NCBI GenBank assembly: GCA_018263405.1
Contig: JAANXG010000120.1
Span: 1 to 20,460 of the forward strand
Length of the DNA stretch: 20,460 nucleotides
Direction of reading: 5' to 3'
DNA from: Gammaproteobacteria bacterium
Lineage (GTDB): Bacteria > Pseudomonadota > Gammaproteobacteria > Arenicellales > JAANXG01
A program made the position numbers and the translations under genes. The notes beneath the pieces are model-generated. The model saw only the letters and a program-made list of their open reading frames with translations, made no database searches and was not told where the DNA came from. Positions 8,637-16,302 of the stretch are shown here, in pieces (within the stretch, counting starts at the first letter, position 1; each line of letters starts with the position of its first letter).

Positions 8637-9708
8637 GCGCGCGTTTCCCGCGGATGTTCCCCTGCTATTGGGATTGCTGACCCTGGGAGGGTTCAGTCTG
8701 GTGTTGCTTTACAGTGCGAGCAATCAGGACTTGGGTCTGCTATACAGGCAAATCGCGAGGTTTTTGGTGGCGTTGGTGGTGATGGTGTTGGTCGCGCGTA
8801 TTTCCCCGGACAGGCTTACCCGTTGGACGCCTTTTATCTATGCATTCGGTTTGGCGTGTCTTGTGTTGGTGCTCGCGGTCGGTATCGTAGGAAAGGGTGC
8901 GCAGCGATGGCTTGATCTGGGCCTCGTACAGTTTCAACCGGCCGAAGTAATGAAGCTTGGTGTACCTTTGATGGTGGCTTGGTGGTTGACACGAAACACG
9001 CTGCCCCCCGGATGGTACGAACTCGGCGTTGTCGTTGTCATGGTCGGGGTACCGTCGGGACTGGTGATTGTGCAGCCCGATTTGGGCACGGCCCTGCTTA
9101 TCGCCGCCTCGGGTGTTGTGGTGATATTTCTTGCGGGCCTGACATGGCGTTGGATTGTTGCACTGGGTCTCTGTTTGGCGGTGTCGGCACCGTTGCTTTG
9201 GACTCAACTGCACGAATATCAACAACGCCGAATCTTCACCTTGTTCGATCCGTGGTCGGACCCCATGGGCGCGGGCTATCACACGATTCAGTCAGTTATC
9301 GCCGTCGGTTCGGGAGGGCTGGCCGGTAAAGGCTGGCTAAACGGTAGTCAGTCGCATTTGGATTTCATTCCGGAGCGCGGCACGGATTTCATTTTTGCCG
9401 TATTCGCCGAAGAATTCGGATTCTATGGCGGCATATTCATCATGGCGCTCTACGTTTTTCTGGTGGGACGCGGCTTGTACATTTCGTTTTACGCGCAGGA
9501 CACGTTTTCCAGACTGGTGGCAGGTAGCTTGTCCCTGACATTCTTTCTTTATGTCTTTGTTAATATAGGGATGGTATCCGGCGTATTGCCCGTCGTTGGC
9601 GTGCCGTTGCCACTGGTAAGTTACGGTGGTACGTCAATGGTTACCTTGATGGCGGGGTTCGGTATTCTTATGAGTATCCACAGTCACAAAAAGTTAATGC
9701 CGCGATGA
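8626..9708 (+). CDS. rodA: Rod-complex peptidoglycan glycosyltransferase RodA
   Basis: RodA is the SEDS-family polymerase that builds glycan strands from lipid II and works with PBP2. It is 360 aa with about ten hydrophobic segments. The family block RGTDFIFAVFAEEFGFYGG (from residue 251) contains the likely catalytic Asp254. Other hallmarks are GAQRWLDLGLVQFQPAEVMKL in the middle and the C-terminal GVPLPLVSYGGTSMV. It begins inside the 3' end of mrdA and its stop overlaps the mltB ATG (ATGA). Confidence 0.98.
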   Translation: MRLERAFPADVPLLLGLLTLGGFSLVLLYSASNQDLGLLYRQIARFLVALVVMVLVARISPDRLTRWTPFIYAFGLACLVLVLAVGIVGKGAQRWLDLGLVQFQPAEVMKLGVPLMVAWWLTRNTLPPGWYELGVVVVMVGVPSGLVIVQPDLGTALLIAASGVVVIFLAGLTWRWIVALGLCLAVSAPLLWTQLHEYQQRRIFTLFDPWSDPMGAGYHTIQSVIAVGSGGLAGKGWLNGSQSHLDFIPERGTDFIFAVFAEEFGFYGGIFIMALYVFLVGRGLYISFYAQDTFSRLVAGSLSLTFFLYVFVNIGMVSGVLPVVGVPLPLVSYGGTSMVTLMAGFGILMSIHSHKKLMPR

Positions 9709-10688
9709 TTCAGCGTCTGGTCGCTTTTTTGTTATGCCTCGCGTTGCCGAGTGTGTCACAGGCTATTTCAGTCGACGATCACCCATATCTGAGGGCCATG
9801 GTTGACAGACTTGTGTCCGAACACGGACTCGATGAAGGTGAACTTACGAGGATATTCAGCAAGGCCACGCTTCGCCCAGAGGTGGTTGAGGCGATCACGA
9901 GTCCGGCCGAGCGTCTGCCCTGGTCTCGGTACAGATCCTTTTTCGTCAACCCGGTCCAGATAGAAAGCGGTGTACGGTTTTGGAAAAACCACGAGAAAGA
10001 ATTATTGCGGGCGGAGCGGGAAACCGGTGTTTCGTCGAAGATCATCGTCGCCGTCATCGGAATCGAAACCCGCTACGGGACTACACTGGGCTCCCATCTG
10101 GTTCTCGATTCCCTTACGACGTTGACGCTGCGATACCCCCGGCGGCGGAAGTTTTTCGGAGCGCAGTTGGAACAGTTTTTGCTGTTGACGCATGAGCAGT
10201 CCCTGAACCGGCTTGCGATCAGAGGATCCTACGCCGGTGCCATCGGAATACCGCAGTTCATGCCCAGCAGCTACCGGCAGTACGCAGTAGATTTCAGCGG
10301 TGACGGAAAAACGGACCTGATAAATCAGACCGAAGACGCTATCGGTAGCGTTGCGAATTATCTAAGACGCTTTAAATGGCAGGCCGGGCGGCCCGTTTCC
10401 GTCAGAATTGCTTCCAATCCGAACTTGGACGCCGGGCTACCGGGTAGTAAGCCTCGGCTGCATACCACAGTTGGCGAGTTGCGTGCCGCCGGTATCAAGG
10501 TGGCCGCGGATGTTCCGGATGATCTCAAGGCGGGGGTAGTTGGACTGGACGGCAAGAATCGGACTTTGTATTGGATCGTATTTGAAAACTTCCATGTTCT
10601 CATGCGCTACAACCCGAGTGTTCAATACGTCATGGCCGTGCACGAACTCAGCACCGCATTGAAACGCGAATACCGCGGATCCTATTAG
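9705..10688 (+). CDS. mltB: Lytic murein transglycosylase B
   Basis: This enzyme cleaves glycan strands between MurNAc and GlcNAc with formation of 1,6-anhydroMurNAc. The 327-aa protein carries the Slt35-type catalytic core: the acid/base Glu121 in VIGIETRYGTTLG, the SYAGAIGIPQFMPSSYR block, and the EF-hand-like DFSGDGKTDL loop. The signal peptide (about 1-20, ending SVSQA) lacks a lipobox, because the only cysteine (position 11) is preceded by FLL. The product is therefore predicted to be soluble in the periplasm, unlike the E. coli lipoprotein. The ATGA overlap with rodA supports coupling to the elongation genes; the products feed recycling. Confidence 0.93.
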   Translation: MIQRLVAFLLCLALPSVSQAISVDDHPYLRAMVDRLVSEHGLDEGELTRIFSKATLRPEVVEAITSPAERLPWSRYRSFFVNPVQIESGVRFWKNHEKELLRAERETGVSSKIIVAVIGIETRYGTTLGSHLVLDSLTTLTLRYPRRRKFFGAQLEQFLLLTHEQSLNRLAIRGSYAGAIGIPQFMPSSYRQYAVDFSGDGKTDLINQTEDAIGSVANYLRRFKWQAGRPVSVRIASNPNLDAGLPGSKPRLHTTVGELRAAGIKVAADVPDDLKAGVVGLDGKNRTLYWIVFENFHVLMRYNPSVQYVMAVHELSTALKREYRGSY

Positions 10689-10831
10689 AGGCATTGAAAA
10701 AAGACTGTTCAACACTTTTTACATTCCGGACGCGGGCGGCAATGCGGTTATGCCCCACCACCGGATTTTCCGCCGAGCGGGGCGCTGATTCTCAACTTGC
10801 CGAGTCCGCTGCCTGTTGTCCGGGACCGTTT

Positions 10832-11686
10832 GTGTGGGATTGGCGCCGGGCTTTCCAAAAGCGAATTCCGGCAACCGCTTGTGCGAGGATGCTGGTTGTA
10901 GTGGCCGTGGCGCTCTTGTTGTCGGCCTGCGCGTCCCGGGGCGGTTATTACAAGAACGACGGCCCCCCCAAACGGCATTCCGTGGATATCCACGGCATCC
11001 CCGATGCGGTAGTCAGGGATGAACCTTTGAGCAAAAGTGGTAACAAGCCGTACGTCGCATTTGGCAAGAGGTACGTACCTTTGGTCAGTGCCGAAGGTTA
11101 CCGGCAGCGTGGTGCCGCCTCCTGGTATGGCAAGAAATTCCATGACAAACGAACCTCCAGCGGGGAAAGGTACGATATGTACGGTATGACCGCGGCGCAC
11201 CGAACACTGCCACTGCCTTCTTTTGTAAAGGTGACCAACCTGAGTAACGGAAAAAACGTGGTCGTGCGGATCAACGATAGGGGGCCATTTCTGCGTAACC
11301 GGTTGATAGATCTATCGTATGCGGCTGCCTATAAACTTGATATTATCGGTACCGGCACTGGTTATGTGGAAGTGAGTTTAATCGCCGGAGATTCAACCCG
11401 GACCGCCAAGGCAGCCCCCGGTGGCTCATCGAATACGTCCGTCAAGGAGCTGTCGAGCGATGCCGCGAGATTCTACGTCCAATTCGGCGCGTTTACTCAA
11501 TCCGAGAATGCCAGATCCTTGATTCGAAAACTGCGGCAAATTGGAATTCGATTTGCACATATTCAGCATAGTAATGATGGATATTTCAGAGTACGGTCCG
11601 GCCCCTTCGGTTCGGCGGAGACTGCCGGGGACGTCGTAACGCGCGGGGAAGGTTTTGGTTTGAGCACTACGATTGTTGCGGAATAA
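10832..11686 (+). CDS. rlpA: RlpA-like septal-ring lytic transglycosylase, lipoprotein
   Basis: RlpA proteins cut glycan strands stripped of peptides and bind such denuded peptidoglycan through a SPOR domain. With the start at GTG 10832 (GGGA 6 nt upstream) the protein is 284 aa. The signal sequence ends in the lipobox LSAC with Cys33, so it is an outer-membrane lipoprotein. A double-psi beta-barrel domain covers about 94-182 (GAASWYGKKFHDKRTSSGE, then INDRGPF), and the SPOR domain about 213-284 (ARFYVQFGAFTQSENARSL). The frame is open back to a TTG at 10694 and has ATGs at 10742 and 10889. The upstream residues are cysteine/proline-rich and not signal-like, so translation from 10694 is unlikely. 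The true start is uncertain. It sits between mltB and dacA in the usual neighbourhood. Confidence 0.88.
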   Translation: MWDWRRAFQKRIPATACARMLVVVAVALLLSACASRGGYYKNDGPPKRHSVDIHGIPDAVVRDEPLSKSGNKPYVAFGKRYVPLVSAEGYRQRGAASWYGKKFHDKRTSSGERYDMYGMTAAHRTLPLPSFVKVTNLSNGKNVVVRINDRGPFLRNRLIDLSYAAAYKLDIIGTGTGYVEVSLIAGDSTRTAKAAPGGSSNTSVKELSSDAARFYVQFGAFTQSENARSLIRKLRQIGIRFAHIQHSNDGYFRVRSGPFGSAETAGDVVTRGEGFGLSTTIVAE

Positions 11687-11763
11687 AGCCCACGAGTAAG
11701 TTTTCGATAACCCTGCCCCCACATGATCACCAACATCACACGGACTTTTTAAGAGTTACGCCC

Positions 11764-12912
11764 ATGATTAAGAAGTTGTTGTTTGTCGTGCTGTTTGTGC
11801 TTGGATCGTTGTCTCAGGCGCAACCTATACCACCGACCGCCAAGGCGGATTTGCCGGTACCGGATTTGACGGCCGCGAGTTGGGTATTGCTGGATTACAA
11901 CACGGGATGGATATTGGCACAGAAGGATGGAAATGAACCGATCGAACCCGCGAGTCTGAGCAAACTAATGACGGCGTACGTGGTGTTCGTCGAGCTCAAG
12001 AAAGGGACTATTAGGCTCGAAGACAAAGTGCTTGTCAGCAAGAAGGCCTGGAAAACCGCCGGCTCCCGGATGTTTATCGAAGTCGATACGCAGGCCACGA
12101 TTGAAAACTTGTTGAAGGGATTGATCATTCAATCGGGAAACGACGCGGCGGTAGCACTGGCGGAGCATGTAGCCGGCACGGAGGGGGCGTTCGCGGCGAG
12201 AATGAATGACTACGCCGACAAGCTGGGGTTGACGAATTCACATTTCAACAATGCCCCGGGATTGCCTGATCCCGATCACTATAGTACGGCGAGAGATCTG
12301 TCCATACTCACCGCGGCGCTGATCCGGGGTTTTCCGGACTACTACAAATGGTATTCGGTGCGTGAGTTTACTTACAACGAAATTACTCAGCACAACCGTA
12401 ACATCTTGTTGGGCCGGGACCCCGATGTCGACGGTGTCAAGACGGGTTACACGAAAAAGGCGGGTTACTGCCTGGTCGGCTCGGCAAAGAAAGCCGGCAT
12501 GCGGCTTATTGCGACGGTTACCGGCACCGAAAACAGAATCCGCCGCGCCGAGGAAGTGCATGCGTTGCTGAAATACGGATTCGCAAGCTATGAATCCAAA
12601 CTGTTGTTTGATGGCGGCAAGCCGGCGGCAAGCGTCTCTGTCTATAAAGGTAATCGAAGTAACGTTTCTCTAGCTGTGGAACGTCCTTTGTATGTCACTG
12701 TTGCAAAAGGCAGGGAACCCGAACTCAAAACGGATTTGCAGGTGCCGGAGTTAATGCTCGCTCCTCTCGAATCCCGCCAGGCGATCGGCCAGGTCAAGGT
12801 GACCTTGGCCGGCAAAGATCTCATGGGTGCCCCCTTGGTGGCAATGAAATCGGTTGAACGTGGCACATGGTGGCAGGTGGCATTGGACACTGTGTTATTG
12901 TGGTTCAGATGA
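11764..12912 (+). CDS. dacA: D-alanyl-D-alanine carboxypeptidase (PBP5/6 family)
   Basis: DacA removes the terminal D-Ala from pentapeptides in periplasmic peptidoglycan and so limits cross-linking. The 382-aa protein has a signal peptide (MIKKLLFVVLFVLGSLSQA), the penicillin-binding motifs S64-L-S-K67, S124-G-N126 and K226-T-G228, and a PBP5-type C-terminal beta domain. It ends in an amphipathic helix (about WWQVALDTVLLWF) that anchors it to the outer face of the inner membrane. ATG 11764 is preceded by TAAGAG. It is 77 nt from rlpA, with no clear terminator between. It converges on lipB with 32 nt between stops. Confidence 0.97.
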   Translation: MIKKLLFVVLFVLGSLSQAQPIPPTAKADLPVPDLTAASWVLLDYNTGWILAQKDGNEPIEPASLSKLMTAYVVFVELKKGTIRLEDKVLVSKKAWKTAGSRMFIEVDTQATIENLLKGLIIQSGNDAAVALAEHVAGTEGAFAARMNDYADKLGLTNSHFNNAPGLPDPDHYSTARDLSILTAALIRGFPDYYKWYSVREFTYNEITQHNRNILLGRDPDVDGVKTGYTKKAGYCLVGSAKKAGMRLIATVTGTENRIRRAEEVHALLKYGFASYESKLLFDGGKPAASVSVYKGNRSNVSLAVERPLYVTVAKGREPELKTDLQVPELMLAPLESRQAIGQVKVTLAGKDLMGAPLVAMKSVERGTWWQVALDTVLLWFR

Positions 12913-12944
12913 TGGGAAAGCTGCTCCCACATTCTTGCACGGGG

Positions 12945-13607
12945 TTATTGAGAAATTACCTTTGTAGTAGGCGAGAGGCTGTCGTTGAATAGCTCCAACA
13001 AGCGGTTACTCAGCCGATCCTCGATCGTCTTCGCGGTGTCCTGAATACCAAAATTGCTTAGCTGGGTCACACACAGGCCTTCATACCCACACGGGTCGAT
13101 ATAACCGAAAGGACTCAGGTCCATATCGACGTTCAGGCTTAATCCGTGGTAGCTGCATCCGCGGCGGATGCGAACGCCAAGTGCCGCGATCTTGTCTTCG
13201 CTCACGTATACACCCGGGGCCTTGCTTTTTCGTCTGCCGGCGATGTTGTATTCCGCTAGAAGATCTATAACCGCCTGTTCCAGAAGCGTGACAAGTCCCT
13301 TGACACCGATCTTTCCGCGTCTGACATCGATCATAACGTAAGCAATAACTTGCCCCGGACCGTGGTAGGTGATCTGTCCGCCGCGGTCGGCTTGAACCAC
13401 GGGTATGCCGCGGCGTTTGTGTCGGGGACTCATCCTGCAGTTGAGTCCGAGCGTGTATACCGGTGGGTGCTGTAACAGCCAGATTTCATCTGGTGTGTCA
13501 TCGCGTCGGTGTTCGACAAAGTATTGCATCTCCCGCCACGCGGTTTCGTAGTCCGTAAGTCCAAGATGTCTCACGACGGGATGATGACCGGATTGTGTCG
13601 GAGTCAT
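12945..13607 (-). CDS. lipB: Octanoyl-ACP:protein octanoyltransferase
   Basis: LipB transfers octanoate from acyl carrier protein to the lipoyl domains of 2-oxoacid dehydrogenases and GcvH, the first step of lipoate assembly in the cytosol. The preferred start is ATG 13607, whose ATGA overlaps the stop of the upstream gene. It gives 220 aa (E. coli 213). A longer frame reaches 13643 but would run inside the neighbour. The motifs are complete: RGGQITYHGPGQ (75-86), catalytic Lys139 in DKIAALGVRI, and Cys173 in DPCGYEGL. In E. coli lipB follows dacA and ybeD on the same strand. Here it faces dacA, with neither ybeD nor lipA adjacent. Confidence 0.96.
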   Translation of the reverse strand: MTPTQSGHHPVVRHLGLTDYETAWREMQYFVEHRRDDTPDEIWLLQHPPVYTLGLNCRMSPRHKRRGIPVVQADRGGQITYHGPGQVIAYVMIDVRRGKIGVKGLVTLLEQAVIDLLAEYNIAGRRKSKAPGVYVSEDKIAALGVRIRRGCSYHGLSLNVDMDLSPFGYIDPCGYEGLCVTQLSNFGIQDTAKTIEDRLSNRLLELFNDSLSPTTKVISQ

Positions 13608-14470
13608 GCGGACTCCGCTTCGAGCGACGGGATGCTTTCCCACGCGATCAGCGCCTTTTTGCGGTCAAGCCCCCCCCGATATCCGCCAAACGCCCCCGTT
13701 TTGCGGATGACCCGGTGGCAGGGGATCAGGTAATGAATAGGATTACGGGCGACGGCATTGGCGACGGCCCTTACGGCATGGGGTGCTCCACTTGCGTCGG
13801 CGAGATCTTCGTAACTGATCAGTCGGCCTTCGGGAATCCGCAGCAGGGCCTGCCATACTTGGATCTGCAGGCCGGTTCCCTTGAGGTTAACGTACAGAGG
13901 GTCGTTATTCGACCAAGTTCTCGTGAAAATCTTGTCGACATGCTTACGAGTGAACTTCCGATTCCGCGTCAATCGAGCGGCCGGCCAACAATCCGAGAGC
14001 GCTTTTAAGGTAGCGGATTGGTCCGTCGCAACGAACAAAAGATTACAAATGCCCCGCTCGTTGGCGGCCAACAGGCATTCGCCGAACGGTGTTTCATGAA
14101 GACCGTAGGTAATTTCCCGGCCGGCTCCGAGGCGTCGATATTCCCCTGGAGTCATGGCGTGGCAATTGATAAATAAGTCGTGGACACGACTGACGCTGGA
14201 CAATCCGGACGACTCGCCAGCTGACAGAATCGAATGCGTTTGTCGAAGCAGTGACTTATTACGTTCCAGGGTTAAAAACTGCAAGAATCTTTTCGGGCTG
14301 ATGCCGGCCCAACGGCTGAACAAGCGCTGCAGTGTAAATTCACTCATTCCCGCCGATGCCGCCAACTCCTTGAGGCTGGGTTGGTGCAAATGATTCTCGT
14401 CGAGTCGGTGGATGATTGACTCCACACGACGATAGTCGCGACACATCGATCGGAATCCGGTGTTTGTCAT
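13604..14470 (-). CDS. AraC-type HTH / methylated-DNA-[protein]-cysteine methyltransferase fusion
   Basis: This is a bifunctional repair protein that moves the alkyl group from O6-methylguanine to its own cysteine. An N-terminal AraC-type helix-turn-helix domain (about 15-115) contains PSLKELAASAGMSEFTLQRLFSRWAGISPKRF, here split by family blocks, and ends in MTPGEYRR. A ribonuclease-like domain (about 120-190) and the Ogt domain (about 200-285) follow. The active-site block is IPCHRVI with Cys251, followed by GAFGGYRGG. The start is uncertain: the frame opens at a TTG (14506), and ATG 14470 (288 aa) or 14446 (280 aa) is more likely. The zinc-binding methylphosphotriester domain of Ada is absent, so any regulation by the HTH must work differently. 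lipB overlaps by ATGA; murU lies 56 nt upstream. Confidence 0.92.
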   Translation of the reverse strand: MTNTGFRSMCRDYRRVESIIHRLDENHLHQPSLKELAASAGMSEFTLQRLFSRWAGISPKRFLQFLTLERNKSLLRQTHSILSAGESSGLSSVSRVHDLFINCHAMTPGEYRRLGAGREITYGLHETPFGECLLAANERGICNLLFVATDQSATLKALSDCWPAARLTRNRKFTRKHVDKIFTRTWSNNDPLYVNLKGTGLQIQVWQALLRIPEGRLISYEDLADASGAPHAVRAVANAVARNPIHYLIPCHRVIRKTGAFGGYRGGLDRKKALIAWESIPSLEAESA

Positions 14471-14526
14471 GTCAACATTCTGATCGACACGGCAGCCCGA
14501 AAACAATCCGATTCTTGCCTGAATGC

Positions 14527-15201
14527 TTACGATCTCGCGATACTTGCACGTAGTGCCTCGAGACGCTGCCGAGTTCCCACATCAACCCATATTCCGCGGT
14601 AATGCCTCGCGTGTACCTCCCCGCGGCGAACGGCCTCCGTCAGAATAGGCAGGAGCGGATAGCAGCCCGCCGCCAAGCCATCGAAAAAGGTTCGACGATA
14701 TACGGCAATCCCGGCAAACGTCAGGGAGTGTTCGAAGGGCGCTCGCTTGGCGCGGACCTTGCCCGACGAAAGCTCAAAGTCGCCTTCGGGGCGATGGGGT
14801 GGATTGTCGACCAGCGCCAGCCAGGCTGCCCCGGCGAGTTCCTCCTTCAGTTGGAGGAAGGGGAAATCGGTCCAGATGTCCGCGTTGACCACCGCAAAAC
14901 GATCGCCCCGGATATGGGTCAGAGCTTGTACGATACCGCCGCCGGTGTCCAGAGCGCCCGCCGGTTCCGGGGAATACGTAACCTGTGCTCCGTAACGGCT
15001 GCCATCACCCAGTTTTTTCGCGATCATTTCCCCGAGATGGGCGTGATTGACGACGAGCCGGCGGTGCCCGGCGGATACAAGTTTCAAGACGTGATGCTCG
15101 ATAAGCGACAACCCGGCTACTTTTAACAAAGGTTTTGGTATCCGGTCGGTGAATGGACGCATGCGTTCGCCGCGTCCGGCCGCCAGTATCAGGACGTCCA
15201 T
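14527..15201 (-). CDS. murU: N-acetylmuramate alpha-1-phosphate uridylyltransferase
   Basis: MurU makes UDP-MurNAc from MurNAc-1-phosphate and UTP in the cell-wall recycling route that bypasses de novo MurA/MurB synthesis. With ATG 15201 (GGAG 8 nt upstream) the protein is 224 aa, matching the Pseudomonas putida enzyme. The nucleotidyltransferase signature is at the N-terminus: LAAGRGERMRPFTDRIPKPL with Lys23. The metal-binding region is VVNADIW with Asp108. The frame extends upstream to 15270, but that part lies inside amgK. The start overlaps the amgK stop by 13 nt. Other sugar-nucleotidyltransferases share this fold, so the assignment rests on size and the amgK partner. Confidence 0.9.
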   Translation of the reverse strand: MDVLILAAGRGERMRPFTDRIPKPLLKVAGLSLIEHHVLKLVSAGHRRLVVNHAHLGEMIAKKLGDGSRYGAQVTYSPEPAGALDTGGGIVQALTHIRGDRFAVVNADIWTDFPFLQLKEELAGAAWLALVDNPPHRPEGDFELSSGKVRAKRAPFEHSLTFAGIAVYRRTFFDGLAAGCYPLLPILTEAVRRGEVHARHYRGIWVDVGTRQRLEALRASIARS

Positions 15202-16178
15202 GTGGTCTCCATGGATTCGAGCAGATCCTTGAAGGGTCGCAATTCCGAGTATCGATCGCAGACGTTGCAAACATAGTTGTACACAACGGGGAGATCATCG
15301 AGATAGTTCGCCTTGCCGTCGCGATGGAAAAGTCTGGAAAAAATTCCCAGCACCTTGATATGCCGCTGTACGCCCATCCAGTCAAACCATTGCGTAAATT
15401 GTGCGTGGCCCACATGTTTGCCCAGAATGGCGGGTCGGATGCGCTCGAAATACTCCGTTAACCACATGTCGACGCGTTCGACGGGCCAGGTAATGTAGCA
15501 GTCCCGGAGCAGCGACACGAGGTCGTAGGTCACGGGACCGGCAACGGCGTCCTGGAAGTCGAGTACGCCGGGATTGTCTACCGCTGTGACCATCAGGTTT
15601 CGTGAGTGAAAATCGCCGTGGACCCACACGCGAGGCTGCTTCAGGGCGCTCGTGGCCAGCAAGTGGCAGGTTTGGTCGATGACTTCGTTGTCGCGGGCGG
15701 AAAGTTTGTACGATGTCCGGTAGGGAACGAACCATTGGCGGAACAATTCCATTTCCCGAATCAGCTTGTCGGAATCGTAGGACTCGAATAGATCGAGTCG
15801 ATCCCGGCTGCCCCATTGGAGGCGCCAAAGCGCGTCCAGGGCCTCATTGTAAAGGTCACTGGCGTTCTCATCGTCGACGGCGTCGAGATAGTTCCGATCT
15901 CCCAGATCGCTCAACAGCGCGAATCCGCGAGCTTTATCCAAGGCAAATACCAGCGGGACGTTAAGCCCCAGGTCCCTGAATCGTGCGGCCGCCCGCGCGA
16001 ATGCGCCAACGGACTCATGCTCCGGCGGTGCGTCCATGGCGATGTAGGTGTGCCGGTCCGGACAGAAAACACGGAAGTATCGTCGAAAGCTGGCGTCGGA
16101 GGAAGCCGGCCGCAGATCCACGGGCGAGCCGATCAGACATTTTGTCCATCGGGAGAGGATGTTCAGCCTTTCATCCAA
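15189..16178 (-). CDS. amgK: MurNAc/GlcNAc anomeric kinase AmgK
   Basis: AmgK phosphorylates the anomeric hydroxyl of MurNAc (and GlcNAc), giving the MurNAc-1-phosphate used by MurU. The 329-aa protein has an aminoglycoside-phosphotransferase fold. The catalytic loop is VHGDFHSRNLMV, with Asp189 and Asn194, and the metal-binding block is VLDFQDAVAGPVTYDLVSLL, with Asp207. The start is TTG 16178. There is no upstream ATG or GTG in frame before a stop, and AGAGG lies about 10 nt upstream. The ATG at 16174 is out of frame. It is divergent from lptD and the first of a minus-strand unit with murU, the alkyltransferase fusion and lipB. Confidence 0.92.
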   Translation of the reverse strand: MDERLNILSRWTKCLIGSPVDLRPASSDASFRRYFRVFCPDRHTYIAMDAPPEHESVGAFARAAARFRDLGLNVPLVFALDKARGFALLSDLGDRNYLDAVDDENASDLYNEALDALWRLQWGSRDRLDLFESYDSDKLIREMELFRQWFVPYRTSYKLSARDNEVIDQTCHLLATSALKQPRVWVHGDFHSRNLMVTAVDNPGVLDFQDAVAGPVTYDLVSLLRDCYITWPVERVDMWLTEYFERIRPAILGKHVGHAQFTQWFDWMGVQRHIKVLGIFSRLFHRDGKANYLDDLPVVYNYVCNVCDRYSELRPFKDLLESMETTWTS

Positions 16179-16302
16179 ATCTAGAGAACCTCTATAATCC
16201 CCTCATAGCTACATTTGATGTTACGCCCCGAAAGCGCGTTTAATAAGGCGTCCGTTTTCGGTTGATTAACAATTCGAACAACAGTTTGGGGGCATAGATT
16301 CT
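16179..16302. promoter_or_regulatory. Intergenic region between divergent amgK and lptD
   Basis: These 124 nt must carry the signals for both divergent genes. A 6-bp inverted repeat, CCGAAA (16228-16233) and TTTCGG (16256-16261), was seen with a 22-nt gap. GGGGG lies about 10 nt before the lptD ATG as a loose ribosome binding site. No convincing -35/-10 pair was found for either strand. Confidence 0.3.

Noticed and set aside
12913..12929. TGGGA/TCCCA hairpin between dacA and lipB stops
   Set aside because: Only a 5-bp stem with a 7-nt loop and no T-run on either side; too weak to call a terminator.
14602..15126. 174-codon plus-strand frame opposite murU
   Set aside because: Antisense to murU, whose motifs are complete; the composition is a codon shadow.
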